A stretch of DNA of 64,000 nt from Pseudomonas marginalis (GCF_008692035.1 NZ_VTFG01000001.1:868001-932000); one strand, 5' to 3'. Numbered from the stretch's first letter, positions 46,613 through 56,693 are shown. Numbers and translations: made by a program. The notes: generated from the letters alone by a model not told the origin.

Positions 46613-47173
46613 TCAGCTGGCCGGTTTTTCCCAACGGTATTGCGCCAGCTCCGGGTTCAGCGGGGTACGGGCAAACACGTTAGCGAAGTTGCACAGGGTT
46701 GCCAGGCTCACTCCCAAAATAACTTCCAGGGCCTGGCCTTCGGTGTAACCGGCGGCGCGGAACGCGTCAAAACCGGCGTCGCTGACATCGCCACGGGTGG
46801 CAATGACTTCCCGGGTAAAGGCAGCGAGTGTCTCATACCGGGCATTGGGCAATTCGCCGCGCTGGCGCAGGGCGTCGATCACCTCTTCCGGCAGCTTGGC
46901 CTTGTTGCGCGCCACGGCGGTGTGGCCGGCGACGCAGAAATCGCAGCCGTGGGTGGTGGCGGCAATCAACTGCACCACTTCGCGATCGGCCAGGCTCAGC
47001 TCGGCCTTGGCGTTCAGGCCCGAGACGGTGATGTAGGTTTCCAGCGCCGCCGGGGCATTGGCCAGCACGGCCAGCAGATTGGGGATGAAGCCCGAGGCTT
47101 TCAGCGCATTTTCCAGCAGCGGCTTGGCGGCGGGTGGCGCGGTTTGCGGGGTGAGCAGCGGTACACGGGACAT
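46613..47173 (-). CDS. AhpD-like carboxymuconolactone decarboxylase family protein
   Basis: A 186-residue helical protein with the redox motif CDFCVAGHT (Cys77, Cys80, His84), the active site of AhpD-like peroxidases. The CMD core spans about 40-130; the C-terminal EVILGVSLATLCNFANVFARTPLNPEL is typical of the subgroup found beside acyl-CoA-dehydrogenase-like and oxidoreductase genes. It is the first gene of the ABC/flavoprotein operon and is divergent from the AraC gene across 101 bp. It may scavenge peroxide made by the flavoprotein. Confidence 0.88.
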   Translation of the reverse strand: MSRVPLLTPQTAPPAAKPLLENALKASGFIPNLLAVLANAPAALETYITVSGLNAKAELSLADREVVQLIAATTHGCDFCVAGHTAVARNKAKLPEEVIDALRQRGELPNARYETLAAFTREVIATRGDVSDAGFDAFRAAGYTEGQALEVILGVSLATLCNFANVFARTPLNPELAQYRWEKPAS

Positions 47174-47274
47174 GGAGCGGTCTCCTGAGGGTTCGTGTAT
47201 CCAGTCTGTTGGTTATAAGAAATCCTCTCAATAGGCTAAAGTAGCGATTACTTGCTCTTGAGTCTTTCCATTAG

Positions 47275-48180
47275 ATGAATTCTTCCAGTGCCCTTGTCGA
47301 TTGGTTATTAGACAGCCTCGAACTCAACACCAGCCTGTTCCATGTCGGGCGCTATTGCGGCGATTGGCATGCCAGCACCCACGGCCTGGCGCGTGCGAGT
47401 TTCCACCTGATCGTGCAAGGCGAGTGCTGGCTGCACATCGCCGGCGAACCCACCGCCGTAGCGTTGAACAACGGCGACGCGGTGTTCCTGCTCCGTGACC
47501 TGGAATATCGGTTGTCCGGGGCAGCCACGGCGGCTGGCGCGCAGGAATGTCCGCGACGCCCGATGCTGCCCCTGGACAACGGCGCCAGCGACGGCGTGGG
47601 GCTGGTGTGCGGGTTCTTTCACTTCCAGTCGGGCTTGTCGGCGATGATCGTCGACACCCTGCCCGCGTGGATCGTCCTGCGGGCCGGCGACCCCTCGCTG
47701 ACGGCCGCCCGCAACCTGTTCGAGCTGATCCTGCAGGAGTGCCAGCGCGACCCGGCGCCGTCCGCGGCCTTGCTCGAGCGCCTGTGCCACCTGCTGTTCC
47801 TGTATGTACTGCGCCAGCAAGTGCTGGATAACCACGCACTCGGTGGCCTGGCCGCGCTGGGGCGCCAGCCGGCGTTCGCGAACCTGCTGGAACACTTGAT
47901 CGCCCGCCCGGCAGACGCCTGGACCCTGGAAAGCATGGCGGCCTGCACCGGCTTGTCGCGCTCGGCGTTTTTCAAGCGCTTCACTGAATTGTGCGGGCAG
48001 TCGCCCGGCCAGGTGCTGCTGATGATGCGCATGCGCCACGCCTGCCAATTGTTCAAGCAGGACCAGACCGTCGCGGATGTCGCAGTGGCGGTGGGTTATC
48101 AGTCCGTGGCGGCGTTTACCCGCGCCTTCCACAAAGTGACCGGGCAGCAACCCGGCGCTTACCGCAAGGCCCAGGCCTAG
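47275..48180 (+). CDS. AraC-family regulator with cupin sensor, divergent to the ABC/flavoprotein operon
   Basis: A 301-residue regulator. The N-terminal half is a cupin_6-type sensor (about 10-190; HGLARASFHLIVQGECWLHIAG, LNNGDAVFLLRDLEYRL, GLVCGFFHFQSG). The last 100 residues form the AraC double HTH (WTLESMAACTGLSRSAFFKRFTEL and VADVAVAVGYQSVAAFTRAFHKVTG). No strong ribosome-binding site precedes the ATG at 47275. Being divergent from the AhpD-like gene it is the likely activator of that operon. Its stop overlaps the convergent LysR stop by four bases. Confidence 0.87.
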   Translation: MNSSSALVDWLLDSLELNTSLFHVGRYCGDWHASTHGLARASFHLIVQGECWLHIAGEPTAVALNNGDAVFLLRDLEYRLSGAATAAGAQECPRRPMLPLDNGASDGVGLVCGFFHFQSGLSAMIVDTLPAWIVLRAGDPSLTAARNLFELILQECQRDPAPSAALLERLCHLLFLYVLRQQVLDNHALGGLAALGRQPAFANLLEHLIARPADAWTLESMAACTGLSRSAFFKRFTELCGQSPGQVLLMMRMRHACQLFKQDQTVADVAVAVGYQSVAAFTRAFHKVTGQQPGAYRKAQA

Positions 48181-49088
48181 CGGTGCAAACCGGTGCCCGG
48201 CTGTCGGCACAGCTCAACCAGCCAGTCCACGAACACCCTCACCCGCTGTGACAACTGGCGATGGGGCGGATACAGCGCCGTCAGCGCCATTGTCGGCACG
48301 GGCAACTGCGCCAGCACGGGCACCAGGCGGCCCTCGGCCAGTTGCCGCATCGCATGATAGTGCGGCGCCTGAATCAGGCCGTAGCCGGCTTCGCACGCAG
48401 CGAAATAACCATCGGAGCTGTTGACCGCCACGCGCTTGGGCAACTGGATCGAGTGCACGGCGTTGTCGACCAGGAACTCCAGGCCGAACCGCTTGCCGCT
48501 GGCCGTGGAGACATACTCGACCATCTGGTGATTGGCCAGGTCGTCGAGGCCCGCCGGTATGCCCATGCGCTCCAGGTACCCGGGGCTCGCCAGGGTCAGC
48601 TGGTCCATCATTGCCAAAGGCCTGGCCACCAGCGACTCATCCAGCGCCGGACCGCCGCGCAGCACGCAATCCACACCTTCGCGGATCAGGTCCACCGGGC
48701 GGTCGTTCAGGCCGATGTCCAATTCGATCTGCGGATAGCGCGCGGTGAACGCCGGCAACGCGGGAATCACAATCAGGCGCCCGATCCCCGAGGGCATATC
48801 CACGCTCAGGGTGCCGCGTGGGTTCTGGCGGCGGGTGGAGAACACCGCCTCGGTTTCCTCCAGGTCGGTGAGCAACTGTACGCAACGCTGGTAATACGCC
48901 GCGCCGTCCAGGGTCGGGCTGACCTGGCGCGTGGTGCGCTGCAGCAACTGCACGCCCAGGTGCGCTTCCAGTTGCTTGATCAGGATGGTCACCGACGCGC
49001 GCGGCAGTTGCAGGCTGTCGGCGGCCTTGGCAAATCCACCCAACTCGACAATCCGGGTAAACACCCGCATGGCGTTAAAACGATCCAA
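48177..49088 (-). CDS. LysR-family transcriptional regulator
   Basis: A 303-residue LTTR. The winged HTH is at 1-60 (FNAMRVFTRIVELGGFAKAADSL, SVTILIKQLEAHLGVQLLQRTTR) and the two-lobed inducer-binding domain follows (about 90-295, GTLSVDMPSGIGRLIVIPALPAF and VDCVLRGGPALDESLVARPL). It belongs to the CrgA/YafC-like group. It is divergent from the aldo/keto reductase across about 115 bp and probably regulates it. Confidence 0.9.
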   Translation of the reverse strand: MDRFNAMRVFTRIVELGGFAKAADSLQLPRASVTILIKQLEAHLGVQLLQRTTRQVSPTLDGAAYYQRCVQLLTDLEETEAVFSTRRQNPRGTLSVDMPSGIGRLIVIPALPAFTARYPQIELDIGLNDRPVDLIREGVDCVLRGGPALDESLVARPLAMMDQLTLASPGYLERMGIPAGLDDLANHQMVEYVSTASGKRFGLEFLVDNAVHSIQLPKRVAVNSSDGYFAACEAGYGLIQAPHYHAMRQLAEGRLVPVLAQLPVPTMALTALYPPHRQLSQRVRVFVDWLVELCRQPGTGLHR

Positions 49089-49204
49089 GGGCCGACTCCA
49101 GGAGGATTATTTAGAAATTATCAATAGTGATAGTGCTTTTAGCCGGTTTATCCCGGTTTTGTCGAGGGCAACAATGGCGTCCTACCTCATCAGGAGCTGC
49201 ACCC

Positions 49205-50200
49205 ATGCACACTCGTCAACTCGGTAAGAACGGTCCTCACGTCAGTGCCATCGGCCTCGGCTGCATGGGCATGAGTGATTTCTACGCCCCCGGCACCGAC
49301 ACCTCGGAGGCCACTGCCACGCTGCATCGCGCCTTGGAGTTGGGCGTCAATTTCCTTGATACCGCCGATATGTACGGCCCCCACACCAATGAGCAACTGA
49401 TCGGCAAAGCCATTGCCGGCAAACGTGACCAGGTGTTCCTGGCGAGCAAGTTCGGCATTGTGCGTGAACCGGCCAATCCGGCGGTGCGTGGAGTGAACGG
49501 TCGCCCCGAGTACATTCGCGATGCCATCAACGGCACCTTGCAGCGCCTGGGCGTGGACACCCTGGACCTGTACTACCAGCACCGAATCGACCCGCAGGTG
49601 GCCATCGAAGAAACCGTCGGAGCCATGGCCGACTTGGTGCAGCAAGGCAAGGTGCGTTACCTGGGGCTGAGCGAGGCATCCGCCGCCACGCTGGAGCGCG
49701 CCCATAAGGTGCACCCGATCAGCGCCCTGCAAAGCGAATATTCCCTGTGGAGCCGCGACCAGGAAAGCAACGGCTGCCTCGCGGCCTGCCAACGCCTGGG
49801 CATCGCGTTTGTGCCTTACAGCCCGCTGGGCCGAGGCTTTCTGACGGGCGCCCTGAAAAGCCCGGCGGATTTCGATGCCGATGACTACCGTCGCACCAAC
49901 CCACGCTTCCAGGGCGAGAACTTCGCGAAGAACCTGCAACTGGTCAAGCAGGTTCAAACCCTCGCAGCCGACAAAGGCGTCACCGCCGGGCAACTGGCGC
50001 TGGCGTGGGTGTTGGCACAAGGCGACTTCATTATTCCGATTCCTGGCACCAAGCAGCGCAAGTACCTGCAGGAGAACGTGGAGGCCGTGTCAATCCGCCT
50101 CGGCGCGGCTGAACTGGCGGCACTGGAGAGGATCTTTCCGGCCGATGCAAGTGCCGGCCTGCGCTATCCCGCAGAGGTGATGGCCATGCTGGATATCTGA
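49205..50200 (+). CDS. Aldo/keto reductase
   Basis: A 331-residue NADPH-dependent oxidoreductase with the catalytic tetrad Asp52, Tyr57, Lys82 and His126 ([20 protein letters not shown]). The cofactor site is near 265-290 ([20 protein letters not shown]). The ATG at 49205 follows AGGAGC. It resembles the YakC/pyridoxal-reductase-like group that reduces aldehydes. Monocistronic; the divergent LysR gene is the probable regulator. Confidence 0.92.
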   Translation: MHTRQLGKNGPHVSAIGLGCMGMSDFYAPGTDTSEATATLHRALELGVNFLDTADMYGPHTNEQLIGKAIAGKRDQVFLASKFGIVREPANPAVRGVNGRPEYIRDAINGTLQRLGVDTLDLYYQHRIDPQVAIEETVGAMADLVQQGKVRYLGLSEASAATLERAHKVHPISALQSEYSLWSRDQESNGCLAACQRLGIAFVPYSPLGRGFLTGALKSPADFDADDYRRTNPRFQGENFAKNLQLVKQVQTLAADKGVTAGQLALAWVLAQGDFIIPIPGTKQRKYLQENVEAVSIRLGAAELAALERIFPADASAGLRYPAEVMAMLDI

Positions 50201-50363
50201 CGGCCAAGCTCAAGGGGCACCCGGTTTGCGGTGCTCCGACGCCAACACGTTTAGCACTAAAGCCCCTCCGGGGGCGGGGAACCTTCTCAGTCGGAGTTCC
50301 ACGTAATAGCAACCCTGATACGTAATCAGGGTGCCCTTACACGCCACCCCAGAGGACATACCG

Positions 50364-51926
50364 ATGTTATCTGCACTTGCCCACTCCTTGACATCCGGAC
50401 TCTACGCCCAACTCCCCCGGCCTTTCGCTGAAACAAACGTTTCGCACTTCACCCCTCCCACCGACCTGACGCCAGGCATCGTGAACCGCCGCACCCACAC
50501 GCTGCTTGTAGACGGTGACACCAAAATCAGCAGGGTCGTTGACTGGGACCCATCTGACCCCGAAAAACCGGAGATCCTGACCAGTTATCTGCACCTGCAA
50601 ACCGGTAATGCCGCCGACCGTATCCACGTGCGCAGTTGGTCGGTGGACAAGCTGCAGATCTTCATCAACGATAAACCGCATTTAGTCGATATCAATACAA
50701 ACGAAAGAAGCGAGCACGAGCTATTCATCGAAAGCCACGGCGGTGACGACACGGTCATCATCGACGATGACGTCAAGCTTCGCGTGAGCGTGCAAGGCGG
50801 CGACGGCAACGATTATCTCCAGGCGGGCGGAGGTCGCAGCAGGCTTTTCGGAGGGGCTGGCAACGATATCCTGCAGTTGGGCAGCGGCCTGGGTTATGCC
50901 GAGGGCAACGACGGCGATGACACAATCATGGGAGGTCCCGGCAATGGCGTAATGTACGGCAATAAAGGCAAGGACCTGCTCATTGCAGGCTTTGGCCCCT
51001 CCACCAGGCAGACCTATCTGGACGGTGGCGACGACAACGATGTACTTCTCTCAGGCAGCGGACATACCGTTGCACATGGGGGCAATGGCGACGACGTCCT
51101 TGCAGGGTACGAGCGCACGACCTTCTACACCGGCAAAGGAAACGACACTATCTGGAACAACCAGCGCAAGGACCTTATCTACGCCAAGGCCACGGATGGT
51201 TTCGACCGCACCAGGGGTTCGACTTTCACCGAAGTGAAGCCAAGCAATGCCGGCAACCTGGGATTCAGTGTAGAAACTCCCCCTCAGACCCCGGAGGAGG
51301 ACGCACAGGCTTTCAAGCAGCGCGTCGCCGACGATTTTGAATTTCTGCGCAGTTCACCCATAGGGCAACAAGCACTCAAACAAATGGATGAGCTCGCGGT
51401 AACAAATGGCGGCAAGGTCACCATTGAGCCAATCGGGAACGGCGGTACCGACTACATTCCTGGCGGTAGTGAACTGGATGAATTGACGCCCGAGGAGCGC
51501 GAAAGCGCAGAAGCCGGAACCTATGGGCATATCACGGATGGCGTTCCCGGTTTCCGCGTCACTCGCGGCATCATTCGCTATGAACCGCCATCTATTATCG
51601 AAAACGCCGAGCGTACCAATACAATGGTGCCCGTAACCGGTCTCGCCCATGAGATAAACCAAGCCTACACCTACGCAACCGGTACATCCGAGCATGGGTA
51701 CACCCGCGAAGAGCCGGGGGAGGAAGGCCTTGTCGAGAACAACAAACGTCAAGTCATCGGTTTACCCTACGTTGAAGAACCTTCTCAGGACGGCACCCCT
51801 CCCTCGACATCAGCGCGTGTAACCAATCCGAAACACTTCACTGAGAACGCCCTGAATGCAGAAATGGGCAAACCCTTGAGGCAGTCCTACTTATGGACAC
51901 CCAGCCCTCAAGGTCGCGGGAACTAA
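50364..51926 (+). CDS. RTX-repeat protein with degenerate M91 metalloprotease domain
   Basis: A 520-residue protein from the ATG at 50364 (AGAGGACA upstream). Residues about 130-290 contain RTX-like nonapeptides (GGDGNDYLQ, GGAGNDILQ, GNDGDDTIM, GGDDNDVLL, GGNGDDVLA), which bind calcium and form a beta-roll. The last 100 residues resemble the M91 (NleD-like) zinc protease family: LAHEINQAYTYATG, then EEPGEEGLVENNKRQ and a closing MGKPLRQSY. The expected HExxH reads HEINQ (429-433), so the second zinc histidine is replaced by Gln. There is no Sec signal, so a type I, III or VI secretion route is possible. It may be a toxin, a binding-only effector or a decayed protease. Confidence 0.75.
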   Translation: MLSALAHSLTSGLYAQLPRPFAETNVSHFTPPTDLTPGIVNRRTHTLLVDGDTKISRVVDWDPSDPEKPEILTSYLHLQTGNAADRIHVRSWSVDKLQIFINDKPHLVDINTNERSEHELFIESHGGDDTVIIDDDVKLRVSVQGGDGNDYLQAGGGRSRLFGGAGNDILQLGSGLGYAEGNDGDDTIMGGPGNGVMYGNKGKDLLIAGFGPSTRQTYLDGGDDNDVLLSGSGHTVAHGGNGDDVLAGYERTTFYTGKGNDTIWNNQRKDLIYAKATDGFDRTRGSTFTEVKPSNAGNLGFSVETPPQTPEEDAQAFKQRVADDFEFLRSSPIGQQALKQMDELAVTNGGKVTIEPIGNGGTDYIPGGSELDELTPEERESAEAGTYGHITDGVPGFRVTRGIIRYEPPSIIENAERTNTMVPVTGLAHEINQAYTYATGTSEHGYTREEPGEEGLVENNKRQVIGLPYVEEPSQDGTPPSTSARVTNPKHFTENALNAEMGKPLRQSYLWTPSPQGRGN

Positions 51927-51971
51927 TGCAGCGCCGGCAGGCCAGGCATTGATTCGATAAGCGGTAATCCC

Positions 51972-52001
51972 CATGGCGAGGCAGCTGCTGGCCTCGCCAT
52001 G
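51972..52001 (+). terminator. Hairpin after the RTX-M91 gene, possible terminator
   Basis: CATGGCGAGG (51972-51981) and CCTCGCCATG (51992-52001) form a perfect 10-bp stem with a 10-base loop, 45 bp after the stop. Only a weak TTAAAAA tail follows, so termination is plausible but not certain. Confidence 0.45.
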
Positions 52002-52115
52002 TTAAAAACCTGATTTGGCCCCCCCGTACCTAAAGCTCTTCCTCGCCAAGCCGATAGCCCTACGAAGCTCCAAAACAGCCGCGTCGATAATAAACGCTTC
52101 GTAAGGACGACCCCC

Positions 52116-54110
52116 ATGCCCCCACTGCGCTCCATCCAAGCTCGCTATACCCTGTTCCTGGTGCTGTTCGTCCTGGTGTTGTTCGTGTTGACGGTCGTCG
52201 GCATCGGCCAACTGGTCGCGCCCACGCTGCGCCATACCGAGGAACAGGTGGTGCTCAACCGCATCAGTGAGGTGGCCGAGCAGATCCAGGGCGAACTCAA
52301 CAAGGTTCAGTCCCAGCAACGCACCATCACCCAGACCATTCCCCTGCTCGACAGCGATGCCATCGACAAGGTCCTGCCCGGCCTGGTCGACCAATATGGT
52401 GAGCTGAAGGTCTTCGGCGGCGGTATCTGGCCGCTGCCCAACCAGCGCACGCCGGGGCGCAACAAGCACAGCACCTTCTGGCACCGCGATGCCTCGGGCA
52501 AGCTGGCAGTGAACACCTTCTGGAACAGCGATCCTGCCCCCAACTATTACGACCAGAGCTGGTACAAGGGCGGACTCGCGTCGCCACGTGGCCAATGTGC
52601 CTGGGCCGCGGCCTACAAGGACGACGCCAGCCAGGAGCCGCGCACCAACTGCGCCATGGCGATCCAGCGTGACGGCGCGGCGTACGGCGTGGCCACCATC
52701 GACGTGACCCTGGGTTTCTTCAACGAACTGGTAGCCAGCAAGGAAAAGGACATCGGCGGGCAAATGCTGATCGTCGAAGGCGATGGCAAGATCATCAGCA
52801 ACAGCACGCGCCTGAGCAGCCCGGTGGTGTTGAAGAACATCAGTGAACTGACCGGGACCTCGGCCTTTGCCGCCCAGGTCAGCAAGGCCCTGGCCCATCG
52901 CGACCAGGCCTTGCAGCGCAACGAGTTCGACAACCAGGGCGTGGCCAGTACCTTCTACATGCGCCCCATCGAAGGCACGCCGTGGTTCCTCGCCACCGCC
53001 CTGCCCACCTCGCTGATCACCGCCCAGCGCGATGACGTACTCGGCAGCCTGGCCCTGTTGCAGATCCCCATGGTGTTGCTGCTGGTGCTGCTGGCGGTGT
53101 ATGCGATCCGCCAATTGGTGCAGCGCATGAAAATCCTGAAGACCAACATCGACGCACTGTCCACCGGCGATGCCGACCTGACGCGGCGCATCACCATCCG
53201 CGCCGAAGACGAACTGGGCGCCATCGGCCATTCGGTGAACCGCTTTATCGTCTACCTGCAAGACATGATCGGCGAAGTGACCCAGGCCACCGGTGCCATG
53301 TCAGCGGGCCTTGAGCAATTGCAGCAAACCTCGGCGCACACCAACAGCATCCTGGTGCGCCACGCCTCGGAGACCGACCAGACCGTTACCGCCATCACCG
53401 AGATGAGTTCCACCGCCGATACGGTGGCGCAGAACGCGGCGCAAACCGCTTCGTTCACCCAGCGCGCCAACGAACACGCCGACCGCTCCCGCGTGGTGGT
53501 GGGTGAAGCGTCCACCAGCGTCAGTGCGCTGATCGGCGAAGTCGCCAGTGCCACTCACACCGTGGAGAACATGCGCCAGGACGCCGCGCGCATCACCGAA
53601 ACCCTCGGCGTGATCGGCGCGATTGCCGGCCAGACCAACCTGCTGGCCCTCAACGCCGCGATTGAAGCCGCGCGGGCCGGCGAGCAGGGTCGTGGTTTTG
53701 CGGTGGTGGCCGACGAAGTCCGCGCCCTGGCGGCGCGTACCCAGGCCAGCACTTCGCAGATCAATGAAATGCTCGCACGCCTGACCACCGGTGTCAGTTC
53801 GTCGGTGGCGGCCATGGAAAACACCCAGGCCAGCTGCCAGTCGGCGGCGGATGCCACGGCACGGGTGAACACCGGGCTCGACGAGATGGCCGGTTCGGTC
53901 AGCCATATCAATGACCTCAGCACCCAGATCGCCACCGCTGCCGAGCAGCAAAGCGCGGTGACCGAGGAGATCAACCGCAGCATGGTGCATATCCGACATA
54001 TGGTCGAAGAGCTGGTGCAAAGCGGCCATGCCACGCAAACCAATACACAAAGCCTGCTGGACGCCAATGGCCGGGTGATTGCGTTGATGGGCCGGTTCAA
54101 GGTGCGCTGA
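52116..54110 (+). CDS. Methyl-accepting chemotaxis protein with dCache-type sensor
   Basis: A 664-residue chemoreceptor. TM1 at about 11-31, a large periplasmic dCache-like domain (about 35-310; [49 protein letters not shown]), TM2 at about 315-335, HAMP (about 336-390, [22 protein letters not shown]) and the cytoplasmic hairpin with the conserved tip [37 protein letters not shown], whose core spans about 508-545. PYF- or YYDxxWY-type patches suggest an amine or amino acid ligand, but the ligand is not determined. Monocistronic. Confidence 0.92.
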   Translation: MPPLRSIQARYTLFLVLFVLVLFVLTVVGIGQLVAPTLRHTEEQVVLNRISEVAEQIQGELNKVQSQQRTITQTIPLLDSDAIDKVLPGLVDQYGELKVFGGGIWPLPNQRTPGRNKHSTFWHRDASGKLAVNTFWNSDPAPNYYDQSWYKGGLASPRGQCAWAAAYKDDASQEPRTNCAMAIQRDGAAYGVATIDVTLGFFNELVASKEKDIGGQMLIVEGDGKIISNSTRLSSPVVLKNISELTGTSAFAAQVSKALAHRDQALQRNEFDNQGVASTFYMRPIEGTPWFLATALPTSLITAQRDDVLGSLALLQIPMVLLLVLLAVYAIRQLVQRMKILKTNIDALSTGDADLTRRITIRAEDELGAIGHSVNRFIVYLQDMIGEVTQATGAMSAGLEQLQQTSAHTNSILVRHASETDQTVTAITEMSSTADTVAQNAAQTASFTQRANEHADRSRVVVGEASTSVSALIGEVASATHTVENMRQDAARITETLGVIGAIAGQTNLLALNAAIEAARAGEQGRGFAVVADEVRALAARTQASTSQINEMLARLTTGVSSSVAAMENTQASCQSAADATARVNTGLDEMAGSVSHINDLSTQIATAAEQQSAVTEEINRSMVHIRHMVEELVQSGHATQTNTQSLLDANGRVIALMGRFKVR

Positions 54111-54188
54111 TAAATGGCTGAAACACTCCCGTGCAATGTGCGGGAGTGGGACTATTCTGACAGTTCACAGCCACACAGGAGGTGTGCC

Positions 54189-54647
54189 ATGCGCGCTGTC
54201 GAGCAGTCGGTCCGCTTGGAACGGATCAGTCAGGAACGTTTTATCCAGGCCCCTATCGATGCCGTCTACGACTATGTGACCCAACCGGATCGCTGGCACG
54301 AATGGCACCCCACCTCCCTCGGTGCCGACACCGGCACCAGCGGCCCCCTCCCCGCCGGCGCACGTTTTACCGAAATGATCGACCTGCTCGGAGTACGCGT
54401 GCCCATGAGCTACCGCGTACAGATCGCCCGGCGTCCCGACGAGTTCAAGACAGTGTTCACCTCACTGGCCGTCGACGGTTCGATCCATTACTTTTTGCAG
54501 CCCTTTCGCGACGGCACCCTGTTCAAGCGCGTGCTGACCTATGAAACCGAATTGCAGTTGGCCAGCCTCCATGAACGCATGATCGAGCTGTCGGCGATTG
54601 CACTGGACCGGCTCAAGCAACGGATGGAAAACTCGCTCTCCGTATAA
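54189..54647 (+). CDS. SRPBCC/polyketide-cyclase-like ligand-binding protein
   Basis: A 152-residue START-fold protein from the ATG at 54189, with a perfect AGGAGG site. FIQAPIDAVYDYVTQPDRWHEWHP (about residues 15-38) is the family opening, and a C-terminal helix (LHERMIELSAIALDRLKQRM) closes the hydrophobic cavity. No catalytic residues are evident. It may bind or process a lipid or aromatic compound; the neighbours give no further clue. Confidence 0.8.
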   Translation: MRAVEQSVRLERISQERFIQAPIDAVYDYVTQPDRWHEWHPTSLGADTGTSGPLPAGARFTEMIDLLGVRVPMSYRVQIARRPDEFKTVFTSLAVDGSIHYFLQPFRDGTLFKRVLTYETELQLASLHERMIELSAIALDRLKQRMENSLSV

Positions 54648-54727
54648 TTTTGAAACATTAACCCGACGTCCCACGGATAAAAGCAGGGAGAATGCCCGGC
54701 TTACTGCCCGTATTGGACGAGACCCCA

Positions 54728-55174
54728 ATGAAAACCCCATTGCGATTGGCCCTGCTTTCAGCGCTGTTCACCACCACCCTGGCCCAGGCCGCCGACCTGA
54801 TCCCCATCGATGTGCACCGCGACGCCCATTGTGGCTGCTGCAAAAAGTGGATCAGCCACCTGGAAAGCAACGGCTTCAAGGTCAATGACCATGTCGAAGC
54901 CGACATGAGCGCGGTCAAGCAGCGGCTGGGCGTGGCCCCGCGCCTGGGCTCGTGCCATACCGCCGTGATCGACGGCAAGTTCGTCGAAGGCCATGTGCCC
55001 GCCGAGCAGGTACTGGCCTTGCGCAAGCGCGACGACCTGCAGGGTATCGCCGCACCGGGCATGCCCATGGGTTCGCCCGGCATGGAAATGGACGGCCATG
55101 CCGAGGCCTATCAAGTCATCGGCCTGACCCGCGACGGCCAGGATGTGGTGGTGGCGGACTACCCGGCGCACTGA
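54728..55174 (+). CDS. DUF411 periplasmic metal-binding-type protein
   Basis: A 148-residue protein with a signal peptide ending AQA-A (about 22). DUF411 is marked by HRDAHCGCCKKWISHLESNGF (about 30-50), a CxCC cysteine cluster, and later GSCHTAVIDGKFVEGHVPAEQV with another Cys-His. A Met-rich tail (GMPMGSPGMEMDGH) suggests copper. DUF411 proteins often accompany copper-resistance genes; none is adjacent here. The ATG at 54728 has only a weak GACGAGA site. The next gene starts three bases after its stop. Confidence 0.85.
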   Translation: MKTPLRLALLSALFTTTLAQAADLIPIDVHRDAHCGCCKKWISHLESNGFKVNDHVEADMSAVKQRLGVAPRLGSCHTAVIDGKFVEGHVPAEQVLALRKRDDLQGIAAPGMPMGSPGMEMDGHAEAYQVIGLTRDGQDVVVADYPAH

Positions 55175-55177
55175 TCG

Positions 55178-55621
55178 GTGCCGATGGGTTACCTGGGGCT
55201 GTTTCTCGCCGCATTTGGCGCGGCGACGTTACTGCCCCTGCAATCGGAAGCGGTGCTGGTTGGCCTGTTGATCAGCGGGCATTACAGCCTGTGGCTGCTG
55301 CTGGGTATCGCCACCCTGGGCAACGTCCTCGGCTCGCTGGTCAATTGGTGGCTGGGGCGCTGGGTGGAGCACTTCAAGCAGCGTCGCTGGTTTCCGGTCA
55401 GCGACAAGCAGCTGGAAAAGGCCCGCCATCATTACCAGCGCTGGGGGCATTGGACGCTGCTGCTCAGTTGGCTGCCGGTCATTGGCGACCCGCTGACGTT
55501 GGTGGCCGGGGTGATGCGTGAACCGTTGTGGCGGTTCCTGCTGCTGGTGACTCTGGCCAAGGGCCTGCGATACGCGGTGCTCGCCGCCGTGACCTTGCAG
55601 TGGGTGTTAATCCCCCGTTAA
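55178..55621 (+). CDS. YqaA/DedA-type small membrane protein
   Basis: A 147-residue integral membrane protein of the YqaA (SNARE-associated/DedA-like) family. YLGLFLAAFGAATLLPLQSEAVL at the N-terminus and GNVLGSLVNWWLGRW near 52 are characteristic, followed by the conserved SWLPVIGDPLTLVAGVMRE. About four TM helices are expected. The start is either GTG at 55178 or ATG at 55184, neither with a clear ribosome-binding site, and coupling to the DUF411 gene is likely. DedA relatives are undecaprenyl-phosphate or lipid flippases; YqaA function is unproven. Confidence 0.85.
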   Translation: MPMGYLGLFLAAFGAATLLPLQSEAVLVGLLISGHYSLWLLLGIATLGNVLGSLVNWWLGRWVEHFKQRRWFPVSDKQLEKARHHYQRWGHWTLLLSWLPVIGDPLTLVAGVMREPLWRFLLLVTLAKGLRYAVLAAVTLQWVLIPR

Positions 55622-55665
55622 TCCCCCGCAAACAGCATCCGAGCACCCTGTTCGGAGCCCCGCCC

Positions 55666-56667
55666 ATGCCTCTATCCCGTGCCTTTTGCATCGCCGGCCT
55701 GCTGACGGCCAGCATCGCCCCGGCGTTCGCCGCCAGCTATGGCCCTGAGCTGCAAGGCTTCCAATACCCCTATCCCCTCGAACATTTCCAATTCCAATCC
55801 CAAGGTAAATCCCTGCAAATGGGCTACATGGACGTGCCGGCCAAGGGGCAACCCAACGGTCGCAGCGTAGTGCTGATGCATGGCAAGAACTTTTGCGGCG
55901 CCACCTGGGAAAGCACGATCAAGGCCTTGAGCGACGCCGGTTACCGGGTGATTGCACCGGACCAGATCGGCTTCTGCAGTTCCAGCAAGCCCGACCACTA
56001 CCAGTACAGCTTCCAGCAATTGGCCCTCAACACCCACCAACTGCTGGAAAAACTCGGCATTCAGAAGGCCACGCTGCTCGGCCATTCCACCGGCGGCATG
56101 CTCGCCACCCGTTATGCGCTGATGTACCCCGAGCAGACCGAGCAGCTCGGGCTGGTCAATCCCATCGGCCTGGAAGACTGGAAAGCCCTGGGCGTGCCCA
56201 CGCTCAGCGTCGACCAATGGTATGCGCGGGAGCAGAAAGTCAGTGCCGAGGGGATTCGCAAGTACCAACTCAATACCTATTACGTCGGACGCTGGAAGCC
56301 GGAGTACGAGCGCTGGGTCGACATGTACGCCGGCCTGAGCAATGGCCCAGGGCATACGCTGGTCGCATGGAACTCGGCATTGATTTACGACATGATCTTC
56401 ACCCAACCGGTGTACTACGAGTTCAAGCATCTGCAGATGCCTACCCTGTTGCTGATCGGGACCGCCGACACCACCGCCATTGGCAAAGACATTGCGCCGC
56501 CGGCGGTCAAGGCCAGGATCGGCAACTACGCGGTATTGGGCAAGCAAGTGGCCAAGCTGATTCCCCACGCCACACTGGTGGAGTTTCCAGGCCTGGGCCA
56601 TGCGCCGCAGATGGAAGAGCCGGCGAAGTTTCACCAGGCGCTGTTGCAGGGCTTGAACGCCCTTTAA
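55666..56667 (+). CDS. Secreted alpha/beta-hydrolase
   Basis: A 333-residue hydrolase with a Sec signal peptide (about 22 residues, AFA-A). The oxyanion region VVLMHGKNFCGATWE (about 68-82), nucleophile Ser141 in GHSTGG, a late Asp in IGTADTTAIG and His in GLGHAPQ make the catalytic triad. GGAG precedes the ATG at 55666. It resembles periplasmic epoxide-hydrolase/esterase-like proteins. It is followed 26 bp later by a D-hydroxyacid dehydrogenase, so the two may share a transcript. Substrate unknown. Confidence 0.9.
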   Translation: MPLSRAFCIAGLLTASIAPAFAASYGPELQGFQYPYPLEHFQFQSQGKSLQMGYMDVPAKGQPNGRSVVLMHGKNFCGATWESTIKALSDAGYRVIAPDQIGFCSSSKPDHYQYSFQQLALNTHQLLEKLGIQKATLLGHSTGGMLATRYALMYPEQTEQLGLVNPIGLEDWKALGVPTLSVDQWYAREQKVSAEGIRKYQLNTYYVGRWKPEYERWVDMYAGLSNGPGHTLVAWNSALIYDMIFTQPVYYEFKHLQMPTLLLIGTADTTAIGKDIAPPAVKARIGNYAVLGKQVAKLIPHATLVEFPGLGHAPQMEEPAKFHQALLQGLNAL

Positions 56668-56693
56668 TCCAACTTTTTTCGAGGCACGCGTGC

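Noticed and set aside
50205..50240. GGGGCACC-type hairpin after the aldo/keto reductase gene
   Set aside because: The stem contains a mismatch and no U-tract follows, so terminator function is not supported.
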